From: Cognatundibacterium aquatile
GTDB taxonomy: Bacteria; Pseudomonadota; Gammaproteobacteria; Burkholderiales; Burkholderiaceae_D
Direction: 5' to 3'
Assembly: GCF_014699135.1 (NCBI RefSeq)
Contig: NZ_JACOFT010000003.1
Span: 434,001 to 498,000, forward strand
DNA: 64,000 nt
Part shown: positions 55,239 to 63,269 of the stretch, piece by piece
Layout of the letters: each line of letters starts with the position of its first letter
Position numbering within the stretch: position 1 is the first letter of the stretch
Translations under genes and position numbers: made by a program
Notes under the pieces: generated by a model
Database searches by the model: none
Told to the model about the DNA's origin: nothing
The model's input: the letters and a program-made list of their open reading frames with translations, nothing else

Positions 55239-56795
55239 ATGACAAATACCAATCCTGCCCTGCCTGTTGATCAGCAACATCCTCATACCGCGCCGCTGAG
55301 TCTGGACCAAGCAATGCGTCTGGCCGGGCAACTGGTGATGGTGCGCATCAGCGTCACCAATATGGATGAGAGTCTGGCGCAATTTTTGCGCGAGCATCAT
55401 ATCCGTGCGGTTTGCCTGTTCCGCAATAATATGACGGACGAAGCGCAACTCAAAAAGCTGACATCCGATCTGCGCGCTGTGATGGGGCCGGAAGCGCTGA
55501 TCGCGCTCGATCAGGAAGGCGGCGCAGTCGTGCGGCCAACCTGGGTGCCACAGCCACCATCAGCCATGGCGCTGGGGGCCAGTGACGATGCTGATCTGTG
55601 CTATCAGGTTGGTGCAGCGGTTGCCCGTGGCATTAAGGCGCTGGGCTTCAACTGGAATTTCGCACCGGTGCTGGACTTGAATAATAACGTCGATAATCCA
55701 GTGATTGCCGAGCGCTCATTCGGCGCCAATCCGCAGCGTGCCAGCACGCTGGCGCTGGCGTGGATGGATGGCAGCCTGTCCGAAGGCGTGGCGTGTTGTG
55801 TCAAACATTTTCCCGGGCATGGCGACACCAATGTTGATTCCCACCGTGCGCTGCCGACTGTCAATAAATCGCTGGCCGAATTGCAGGCAATGGAGTTCGC
55901 GCCATTCCAGATCGCTGTCAGCCGCAACGCACCGGCGATGATGACGGCGCATATTGTTTATCCGGCGCTGGATGCCGACAATCCGGCGACCATGTCGCCG
56001 ACGATACTGACGGATTTATTGCGCGAGCAGTGGCAGTATCGCGGCGTCGTGATTACCGATGGCATGGATATGCAGGCGATTGCCGGGCGCTACGGCGTCG
56101 GCAATGCGGCGGTGAAAGCATTGCTGGCCGGTGCCGATATGGTGATGGCGATCGGCAGCCGCGAGGCGCAAACCGAAACGCTGGCAGCACTGACTGAAGT
56201 CATACTGTCGGGGCAGATTTCTTACCAGGCAGTACAGCAGAAACTGCAGCGCATACGGCAACTGACTGACGCTTATCCGTGTATCGACACGGACTATCAG
56301 ACCGATGCTGCCGATCGCTTGTTGATGGCGCATGCGTGGCAGCGCGGCCTGACCAGCACCGGTGATCCGCAGCCGCCCGCAAAGGGCAGCCGGGTGCGTC
56401 TGGTGATTCGTGCCGATGCGGTCAGCGATGGCGTTTCTGAATCGGGTATCCGTGCCGACAAAGTGGCGACCATGCTGGCCGGTTTATATGATGTCGAGAC
56501 CGTGACTTTCAGCGACGCAGCGCACTTTGACTGGCACAGTCTGCCGCAGGATGATCGCTTCGTCATCCTCGCTTCCACTGTGCGCATACGCTATGGTGAG
56601 TCAGCGCGCAAGTCGTGGCAGCCGGATCTGCATCTGGTGTTGTGGAATCCATTTCACATGCTCGATATTCAGGCTCCTGCGCTGATCACTTACGGTTTCG
56701 CATCACCTGCAATCGAAGCTGTGCGCGCGTGGCTGGCTGGTGACGTCAGTGCGCAAGGACGCATTCCTGTGGATATTGCTGGCAAGCGACACTGA
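55239..56795 (+). CDS. GH3-family beta-N-acetylhexosaminidase (NagZ-like) with C-terminal domain
   Basis: A 518-residue cytoplasmic protein (no signal peptide). The GH3 barrel contains VRISVTNMDESLAQFLREHHIRAVCLFRNN, ALDQEGGAVVRP, FNWNFAPVLDLNN, CVKHFPGHGDTNVDSHRALP (the His-Asp loop characteristic of NagZ), and VVITDGMDMQAIAG carrying the nucleophile Asp. An additional domain of about 170 residues follows. It likely releases GlcNAc from chitooligosaccharides or muropeptides for the operon. The ATG at 55239 is chosen as a longer frame (from TTG 55074) would extend through the repeat element and tandem repeat. Confidence 0.88.
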   Translation: MTNTNPALPVDQQHPHTAPLSLDQAMRLAGQLVMVRISVTNMDESLAQFLREHHIRAVCLFRNNMTDEAQLKKLTSDLRAVMGPEALIALDQEGGAVVRPTWVPQPPSAMALGASDDADLCYQVGAAVARGIKALGFNWNFAPVLDLNNNVDNPVIAERSFGANPQRASTLALAWMDGSLSEGVACCVKHFPGHGDTNVDSHRALPTVNKSLAELQAMEFAPFQIAVSRNAPAMMTAHIVYPALDADNPATMSPTILTDLLREQWQYRGVVITDGMDMQAIAGRYGVGNAAVKALLAGADMVMAIGSREAQTETLAALTEVILSGQISYQAVQQKLQRIRQLTDAYPCIDTDYQTDAADRLLMAHAWQRGLTSTGDPQPPAKGSRVRLVIRADAVSDGVSESGIRADKVATMLAGLYDVETVTFSDAAHFDWHSLPQDDRFVILASTVRIRYGESARKSWQPDLHLVLWNPFHMLDIQAPALITYGFASPAIEAVRAWLAGDVSAQGRIPVDIAGKRH

Positions 56796-57124
56796 ACATA
56801 GACTTAGTTCAGATCGGAGTAAGCATTGTGGAATATCAATGCAAAAAGCCGGTATTCCGCAAATCATTTGGTCTGAATATTCGATCTGAAATTCACCGTA
56901 TGCTGACGCTAAACTTACGGATAGCAGGTGGTTTGTTGCATCAGGAACACCGCATGTGAACGAATGTCATTTTTCCCCTGCGCTGATCGGCAAAAGCGAA
57001 CTGCTATCGGATAATATGCAGCAATACCTGCAAATAAATGTGCTGTTCGCTTCCTGACGAATTGACCTCTGACTCAGATCAGAGGGGGCTGGCATAGCGG
57101 GCAGACAAAGGAGACAAGGTCTTA
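56796..57124. other. Intergenic region before the sensor kinase unit
   Basis: About 330 bases without a supported gene. It contains a hairpin, CCTCTGA/TCAGAGG with 6-base loop (about 57065-57086), without T-run. The promoter of the kinase unit probably lies here. Confidence 0.4.
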
Positions 57125-57259
57125 ATGATGTCGATGGAATTCCACACGCCGCTGATGCCGGTATCTAAATGCACGCCAGTCAGTCATGCTGTTTTTTTCG
57201 CGTTGTCGTTTTGCTTGCAAGCGGGCGCGCCTGACACCCGTGTGGAGCAGGCGAGGTAA
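57125..57259 (+). CDS. Tiny ORF (44 residues) translationally coupled to the histidine kinase
   Basis: ATG at 57125 with AAGGAG upstream (57108-57113, 11 bases) and AAGGT closer (57116). The product starts MMSMEFHTPLMPVSK, has a hydrophobic HAVFFALSFCLQAGA segment like the core of a signal peptide, and ends VEQAR. Its stop overlaps the kinase start in TAATG, so reinitiation is likely. It may be a leader peptide or the start of a deleted periplasmic partner gene. No family recognised. Confidence 0.45.
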   Translation: MMSMEFHTPLMPVSKCTPVSHAVFFALSFCLQAGAPDTRVEQAR

Positions 57260-59676
57260 TGTTGAAGCTGTCTTTGCGCTGGAAGCTGATTCTCGTCAGC
57301 GTGCTCGTCGAAGTTGTGATGCTGTCTATCCTTGTCGGAAACAGCTTGCGGTTCAATGAAAGAAATTTATCGCAACTGACAGACATGCGGGCGCGGGAAA
57401 TGTCGCATTTACTCAGCACAGCAATCCCACCATCGCTGGCGCAAAAAGATTACGGCGCCATCCGAGATATTTTCCGTACACATGAACATGGCGTCGATTA
57501 TTTTTTGTTGTTCGGTCAGGAACATCAGTTGATACTGCATTCAGGCTGGACTAAATCCTTGCCCGCCACCAGCGATGCATTGCAATTGCCCGTTGCCAGC
57601 GACCGGCAGGATGTGCGCGTTCCCATCGTGTCTGGCGGCATCAATCATGGTGAACTGGTATTTGGATTATCAACCCGGTTTGTCCAGGACGCACAAAAAA
57701 AATTATTTGAAGAATCCGTTCTGATCTCTTTTTTCGAAGTCGTACTCTCGACGATTTTCCTGTTTTTACTGGGGTTGTGGCTGACCCGCCATTTACGACA
57801 ACTGGAAGCCGCTGCCAATGCTATTTCGGCCGGAGAGTTTGATACAAAAGTTCAGTACACGGGTCAGGATGAAATCGGTGTCGTCGGTCATGCACTGAAT
57901 GTAATGAGTGATCAACTGGCGAACGAAATTGCTGCACTCCGGCATAGCGAGCAGCAGCAGCGCGAAACGGCTAATCGCCTGCTGGCGGTGTTCGAAGCCG
58001 TGCCTGACTATATGACGTTGAGTCAGTTTGATACTGGCCGCATACTCTATGCGAATGCCGGATTTGAAAGACTCACAGGTCATAGCAAGCAAGATGCAAT
58101 AGGAAAAACGTCACTGGAATTGGGTATCTGGTCAGATCCGGAACAGCGAAAAATCTGGACCAGTATGATCGCCGTGCAAGGAATGGTGAGTGATTTTCAG
58201 GGGAAAATGCAGACCAAGGACGGCCAATTCAAATCTGGATTGCTGTCTGCTGCTATCGTTGAGGTTGACGGTGCCAGACACATCGTTGCGATCTGTAAGG
58301 ATATCACCGATCGTCTGGAGGCTGAAACTAAGGTGGAAGCCGCACGACGCGATCTGCAGTCCGTACTCGATGCGGCCTCAGAAATTTCAATTATCGCGAC
58401 GAATAAAGAAGGGCTGGTCACGATCTTTAATCGTGGCGCGGAAAAAATGCTGGGTTACCGTGCTTACGAAAGTGTCGGCCAGTTACATGCGGCAGATTTT
58501 CATGATGCCGATGAATTGGAACAGCGCGGCCGTGAATTATCACAAAAATTCGGGCGTGAGATTTCCGGTATCGATATTTTTTCAACCATTGCCACTATGT
58601 ATGGCATGGAGACACGCAACTGGATTTACATTACCAAGTACGGTAAAAAAATTCATGTATCTCTGAGCGTGACGGCGCTGACCAATGCCGATCAGGAAAT
58701 TACCGGTTACCTTGGTATTGCCCGCGACATCACGCCGCAGATTGAAGCGCGCGCAGCCTTAAATCAGTTGAACAGTGAACTCGAATCACGGGTACAACAA
58801 CGAACCGCAGAGCTGGAATTGGCGAATCATGAACTCGCTTCGACGATGGGACATTTGCAAATGGCGCAAACCGAGTTATTGCGCTCGGAAAAATTGCGCG
58901 CGCTTGGCGATGTCGTCGCTGTTGTCGCGCACGAACTGAACACACCGATCGGTAATTGCCTGACGGTTGCCAGCACGCTGATGGAAAAGTCCCGCGAGAT
59001 TACCAGCGCTTTTGATGATGGCAGCTTAAAGCGTTCTTTACTCGCAGCATACTTGCAGGACACTGAGCAAGGCATGGGGATACTGTTACGCGGACTTAAC
59101 CGTTCGAGCGAATTGGTGATTAATTTCAAGCAAGTGGCTGCTGATCAGGTATCTGATCAACGTCGTCCTTTTGATTTACGGGCAGTGGTTCACGATGTCA
59201 CCAGTTTATTGCAACCGATGCTGCGTAAGACACCGTTTGTACTCCATGTCGACATTCCGGAAAAACTGAAGATGGACAGTTTTCCCGGTGCGCTCGAACA
59301 GATTGTCACGAATCTGATTAATAACGCAGTCACACACGCTTTCGAGGGACGATCATCTGGCACGATGACTATTCATGCCGAACTGATCGGGCCGGATAAG
59401 GTAAAAATTATTTTTGCTGACGATGGTATAGGCATAGAAACGGCGCATATGTCGCGTGTTTTTGATCCTTTTTATACGACAAAAATGGGGCGTGGCGGCA
59501 CTGGCCTTGGCTTAAATATCGTTCACAATATCGTCATAAAAATGTTGGGTGGAAAGCTGGAAGTCGAGAGCATCGTTGGCACAGGCACACGTTTCATCAT
59601 TTATCTGCCACTCACCGCACCCCATACGGATACGGTACCGGGTGATACGAACAATGCCTTGTTTACGGCGCGATAA
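57259..59676 (+). CDS. PAS-domain sensor histidine kinase
   Basis: An 805-residue membrane kinase. Order: helix at about 10-27, periplasmic domain 28-152, helix 153-178, HAMP 180-232, PAS 1 (about 245-350; VFEAVPDYMTLSQFDTGRILYANAGFERLTG), PAS 2 (about 370-490; VLDAASEISIIATNKEGLVTIFNRGAEKMLGY), coiled coil, HisKA-like with His558 in AHELNTPIGN, and HATPase (NNAVTHAFEG, DDGIGI, GGTGLGLNIVHNI). The partner regulator is not encoded next to it. Starts in TAATG overlapping the tiny ORF. The signal is unknown. Confidence 0.94.
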   Translation: MLKLSLRWKLILVSVLVEVVMLSILVGNSLRFNERNLSQLTDMRAREMSHLLSTAIPPSLAQKDYGAIRDIFRTHEHGVDYFLLFGQEHQLILHSGWTKSLPATSDALQLPVASDRQDVRVPIVSGGINHGELVFGLSTRFVQDAQKKLFEESVLISFFEVVLSTIFLFLLGLWLTRHLRQLEAAANAISAGEFDTKVQYTGQDEIGVVGHALNVMSDQLANEIAALRHSEQQQRETANRLLAVFEAVPDYMTLSQFDTGRILYANAGFERLTGHSKQDAIGKTSLELGIWSDPEQRKIWTSMIAVQGMVSDFQGKMQTKDGQFKSGLLSAAIVEVDGARHIVAICKDITDRLEAETKVEAARRDLQSVLDAASEISIIATNKEGLVTIFNRGAEKMLGYRAYESVGQLHAADFHDADELEQRGRELSQKFGREISGIDIFSTIATMYGMETRNWIYITKYGKKIHVSLSVTALTNADQEITGYLGIARDITPQIEARAALNQLNSELESRVQQRTAELELANHELASTMGHLQMAQTELLRSEKLRALGDVVAVVAHELNTPIGNCLTVASTLMEKSREITSAFDDGSLKRSLLAAYLQDTEQGMGILLRGLNRSSELVINFKQVAADQVSDQRRPFDLRAVVHDVTSLLQPMLRKTPFVLHVDIPEKLKMDSFPGALEQIVTNLINNAVTHAFEGRSSGTMTIHAELIGPDKVKIIFADDGIGIETAHMSRVFDPFYTTKMGRGGTGLGLNIVHNIVIKMLGGKLEVESIVGTGTRFIIYLPLTAPHTDTVPGDTNNALFTAR

Positions 59677-59889
59677 TACAAACCGTCGGCATCATCTGCA
59701 CATCTAGCAAATGCCGCACATGCCGAAAAGCCAGCATGTTCTGTCGAATCAGGAGTTCACTTTTTTTGACGTAGTCCCTCCATGTGTGTTTCACTGAGCG
59801 GCGTTCTGTTTTCAGCGCACGCACAAAGTGACACTGACCAGAAATTAGCTCGCGTTATTCATCTGAAGTCCATCGAAGGAGAAATAATT

Positions 59890-60384
59890 TTGCGTACACT
59901 GATCCCCTTATGTATCGTCGGTTTGCTTTGTTGTTCTTTGAATGGCGCTCTGACCGGCACGATATACAAATCGGTGACACCTGACGGGCGAGTTGTATTC
60001 AGTGACCAGCAGCCGAGAGAAGGGCGGCTGGAGAAAGTGATGCAATTTAAGGATCAGCCTGCCAGTGATATTCCTGCATCGACTCTATCTGAGATTGAAC
60101 GCCTGAAAAAAGCAGGAATAAATCCTGCGACAGATTCTGCTCTCGCGAGTAAAGACTTGATTCTGTATTCGGCCTCCTGGTGTGGATATTGTAAAAAAGC
60201 GAAGTCCTATTTGGCAGGAAAAGGCATTTCTTATCGGGAAGTGGATATCGACACCAACTATGGCAAGGTCGCATTTGCAGAGGTTCGTGGTGGTCGGGGC
60301 GTGCCGCTCATGTTGTCCGGCACTAAGCGTATGCAGGGCTTTTCGAAGGAAGGCTACGACGCATTCTTCGCAAACCGGGATTAG
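59890..60384 (+). CDS. Exported DUF4124-glutaredoxin fusion
   Basis: A 164-residue exported protein. Signal-like hydrophobic start LIPLCIVGLLCCSLNGALTG, a DUF4124 domain (TIYKSVTPDGRVVFSDQQP), then a glutaredoxin domain with active-site WCGYC (SASWCGYCKKAKSYLAGKGI) and GVPLMLSG cis-Pro loop. TTG at 59890 is chosen since AAGGAG lies 8 bases upstream; a frame extension to 59782 has no ribosome site. Likely a periplasmic thiol redox protein. About 210 bases downstream of the kinase. Confidence 0.85.
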   Translation: MRTLIPLCIVGLLCCSLNGALTGTIYKSVTPDGRVVFSDQQPREGRLEKVMQFKDQPASDIPASTLSEIERLKKAGINPATDSALASKDLILYSASWCGYCKKAKSYLAGKGISYREVDIDTNYGKVAFAEVRGGRGVPLMLSGTKRMQGFSKEGYDAFFANRD

Positions 60385-60610
60385 TCAGACGGCAGTGCAG
60401 ACGCTCGTTGTGCTGTTTTTTTCATGACAATAAACAGAATGTCGCACCTGAGAAACGTTGTCTGTAAGCCGTTCTGATTTTCCTGTCGGGTCAACGCAAG
60501 GCACGTTACTATGCTCTCTCTGTGCCATCGCTCAGCAGGTCAGGCTTGAGCTGATTGCGCAGATTTTTAAGCGGCCTCTCATTACTATTTTTATTTTCGA
60601 CAGATTATTC

Positions 60611-60766
60611 ATGAATATCCATCTTTCTCTTATGCCCGTACTGGCGCTGGTTGCAGGTCTTTGTATTCTGGTTAAACCGAAATTAGTCAGCTTTATTGTC
60701 GCCTTGTACCTGATTATTGTCGGCTTGGTCGGCATACTGGGTCTGGGGCGCTTTCATCTGTTCTGA
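60611..60766 (+). CDS. DUF3096 small membrane protein
   Basis: A 51-residue double-helix membrane protein: MNIHLSLMPVLALVAGLCILVKPKLVSFIVALYLIIVGLVGILG. This is the DUF3096 family layout of a hairpin of two TM helices. Role unknown. The ATG at 60611 gives the family length; an in-frame extension to 60458 is not supported. Confidence 0.85.
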   Translation: MNIHLSLMPVLALVAGLCILVKPKLVSFIVALYLIIVGLVGILGLGRFHLF

Positions 60767-60792
60767 AGAACATCATTCACACGAATACTAAA

Positions 60793-60830
60793 TAAAAAAA
60801 TCCCCGTTTGCCGCGAAGCAAACGGGGATA
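60793..60830 (-). terminator. Terminator (mainly for the metallophosphoesterase)
   Basis: Stem ATCCCCGTTTGC/GCAAACGGGGAT with a CGCGAA-type loop; on the minus strand followed by seven T. Just after the DUF3096 stop and before the convergent phosphoesterase end. Confidence 0.85.
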
Positions 60831-60844
60831 CTGAATAGTCAGTC

Positions 60845-63004
60845 TTAGTTAAAGCTGGCCGAGCTGGTATTACTGTTTGTCAGTGTCTGGGTTTTGAAAT
60901 TGACAGTGAAGTGATCACTTGGCTTTCCTGATCCCAGGCCTTTGAGAATACTGAATACTTGCTTGAATTGATTTTGGAACGGCACGTTGACAGCGTTCTG
61001 GTCTGATGGCTTACTTAACATGGTGATTGCCGTCGGATTGGCAGGGAAGGCATTCATCAAGACCTTGTACTGTTTGACCCGGTCTGTTCCCATATCACGC
61101 AAGGCCAGCTCACCGGCGTACACGGTACGGTGGAAGTCGCCATAGAATTCATACGCCGTGATTTTGGCAAAATCATCCAGTTTATAACCGGCCGCGGTTG
61201 CCAATGCGGCCGCTTTGGTCGTCGCCACCGCCCAGTCAGCAGTCAACTGGCTGGCGGATACCGGCGTGCCGCTGACACTGCCTTTCGCCATACAGTTTGC
61301 TGTCAATGGCAGAACTCCCGGTACATCTTTCAATTGGGCGAAAGTAACCTGAGTCTGCAACTGCGACAGAATCAACATCTGCTTTGCGTCAAGCGTCGTC
61401 GCTGCTTCTTTCATTTCGCACGGCCAGTAATCATCCATGAAGCGCAGACGTGACAGCTCACCAAAATAGTAGCGCGTAAATTCGCCATAGGATTTGGTGT
61501 TGAGAATATCCTTGCTCCAGCGTTTGCTGATATCAGAAGCAAGGTTGCTGTTTTGCAGATAATCGTATTCGGTCTGGTAATACTTGAAGAGCTCGTTGTA
61601 GCGCGCCACATTGTTCAGGGACACTGTTTCAATGTCCACTATGTCCTGATCTTTGTATTTGACGACCTTGTACGACGCACCAAATACCGCTAAGGATGGC
61701 GACTGCACGTTGACGAAATAATTGCCGGCCGCATCTTTGTAATCATTGGTGCCATTGAAATGCATATGACCGCCCATGTGCAACTGCATACCGGTGGCTG
61801 CCAGCGCCGTTGTTGTGGCTGCATCTGGCACGCGCGTGACCTGGAAGGCACCGGATTTGAAGACGGCTTTCATGGCGTCGGTTTGGTTTGCGTAGAAATC
61901 CATGGTTGGATAATGCGAGAACGCAATCAGGCGTTTGCCTTGCGATTTGGCGCGGGCGGTGACGGTTTTGATCCACGCCAGCAAATGCTTTTTATGCGTC
62001 AGTACTTTGTTCCAGCCCGCATTACCTGCGCCATCAAAGCCTTTGAATGCTTTGGCGTTGACCGGATCAAACGCGCTGTTAGGGATATGCACATTCGCGT
62101 CTATCGACAATAACCAGACACCTTTAACCGGCTCCACCAGATAGCTGGAATCAATAATGCTGGTGCATCGGGTAAAAGCTTTACCAAGATTTTTTTCACC
62201 ATCTGCCTTATAACTGCCGCCTTCACCTTCAGCGCAAATTTCAAACTGGCGGTTTTTGACGTCAGCACTGGTGAGCGCTGCATCATAACTGTAGGCTGTG
62301 TTGCCATAGTTGGAAAACGGGGTTTCCCAATACACGTCAGCCTTGTTCGGCATATAGCCAAATTCACCGAGTTGCGCGATCAATTTTTCGTAGCCCAGTT
62401 CCATTAACTGATTGGTACAGGCGACGCTGGCATCCTGAGATTTACAGCCGGAATAATTGACGGCATACACTTTTTGTTCTTTACCTTCCGCCGTCAGAAA
62501 ATCGCTTTTGCCAGCTTCGTCATTATCAAACGGCTCGTTAGGATCGTGATTGCCGGGTGCGATGAAGAAGCGCATGCCTTTTGCCTGGTATTCCTTCAGT
62601 ATCGCGGCGATGCCATCAATGTTGACTGGTTGGGCATCATCGGAATAGTCGCCGGATAAAGCGACAAGTCGTATGCCGCGCGCATACGCATCATCCAGCG
62701 CACCACGGAAGGCGAAATAGTTTTCGTTGAAAAGACGGGTCGAAGTCAATTGCGCATACATGGTACGGATAGTCGCAAACTTGCCGTCAGCGGTAGGGAT
62801 GCCGGAAAACTTGGGATTTTTAAGATCGCCGTAGACATTTTCAAAATGCACGTCCGACATTACAGCCACGGCCGGTGTGTCCGCTTCAGCAGGTGCCGGT
62901 ACTGCGGCATCCTTGCTGTCACCGCAAGCGATCAGTGCCAACGGCAAACAGAATGAAAGCAAATGCTTTGCAGCTTTGCCTTCATTTAAAAAATGAAGAG
63001 CCAT
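60845..63004 (-). CDS. Metallophosphoesterase lipoprotein
   Basis: A 719-residue exported lipoprotein with lipobox LIAC at about residues 23-26. A calcineurin-like domain spans about 45-430: VMSDVHFENVYG (metal 1), ALSGDYSDD (GDxxD-like), APGNHDPNEP (GNHD), FSHYPTMD and MQLHMGGHMHFNG (GHxH). A further 250 residues (about 470-719) have no recognised domain and are typical of the sphingomyelinase/acid phosphatase-type exported enzymes. The ATG at 63004 has AGGAA. The phytase gene lies 265 bases upstream on the same strand. Confidence 0.9.
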   Translation of the reverse strand: MALHFLNEGKAAKHLLSFCLPLALIACGDSKDAAVPAPAEADTPAVAVMSDVHFENVYGDLKNPKFSGIPTADGKFATIRTMYAQLTSTRLFNENYFAFRGALDDAYARGIRLVALSGDYSDDAQPVNIDGIAAILKEYQAKGMRFFIAPGNHDPNEPFDNDEAGKSDFLTAEGKEQKVYAVNYSGCKSQDASVACTNQLMELGYEKLIAQLGEFGYMPNKADVYWETPFSNYGNTAYSYDAALTSADVKNRQFEICAEGEGGSYKADGEKNLGKAFTRCTSIIDSSYLVEPVKGVWLLSIDANVHIPNSAFDPVNAKAFKGFDGAGNAGWNKVLTHKKHLLAWIKTVTARAKSQGKRLIAFSHYPTMDFYANQTDAMKAVFKSGAFQVTRVPDAATTTALAATGMQLHMGGHMHFNGTNDYKDAAGNYFVNVQSPSLAVFGASYKVVKYKDQDIVDIETVSLNNVARYNELFKYYQTEYDYLQNSNLASDISKRWSKDILNTKSYGEFTRYYFGELSRLRFMDDYWPCEMKEAATTLDAKQMLILSQLQTQVTFAQLKDVPGVLPLTANCMAKGSVSGTPVSASQLTADWAVATTKAAALATAAGYKLDDFAKITAYEFYGDFHRTVYAGELALRDMGTDRVKQYKVLMNAFPANPTAITMLSKPSDQNAVNVPFQNQFKQVFSILKGLGSGKPSDHFTVNFKTQTLTNSNTSSASFN

Positions 63005-63269
63005 GATAATTCCTGTTAAATTTTTTGAGTGACGCATCAGGACGGATCAGATGCCAGAAGAAAAACTGAAAGCGGTCCGTAAGAAAGGAAAAAACAGAGT
63101 AATTTCAGTCATCCGATTGTAAAGTTGCTTAATGACAAGCCTGTGACTCATCCGTCAGGCACAGGGTGAATTGCAACAGTCAAAGCGGATGGCTGAGGTC
63201 AGATACTCCCGGGTGAGTGGATGGTTGTGGCAATCGTTGCGGAAATAATTGTTGAGATCGTTTCCATAT
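63005..63269. other. Intergenic region between phytase and phosphoesterase
   Basis: 265 bases without a supported gene. A short frame (63155-63418) overlaps the phytase gene and looks random. ATACTCCCGGGTGAGT at 63203-63218 resembles one end of the element at 37777, but the rest of the element is not there. Confidence 0.4.

Noticed and set aside
63100..63140. TGTCA-containing sequence upstream of the phosphoesterase as a PhoB box
   Set aside because: Only one TGTCA half-site is present on the minus strand; the second half-site 11 bases on does not match.
63203..63218. Third copy of the palindromic element
   Set aside because: Only the terminal ATACTCCCGGG-GAGT part resembles the element; the inner blocks (CCCCTT, TATGCTGA) are missing.
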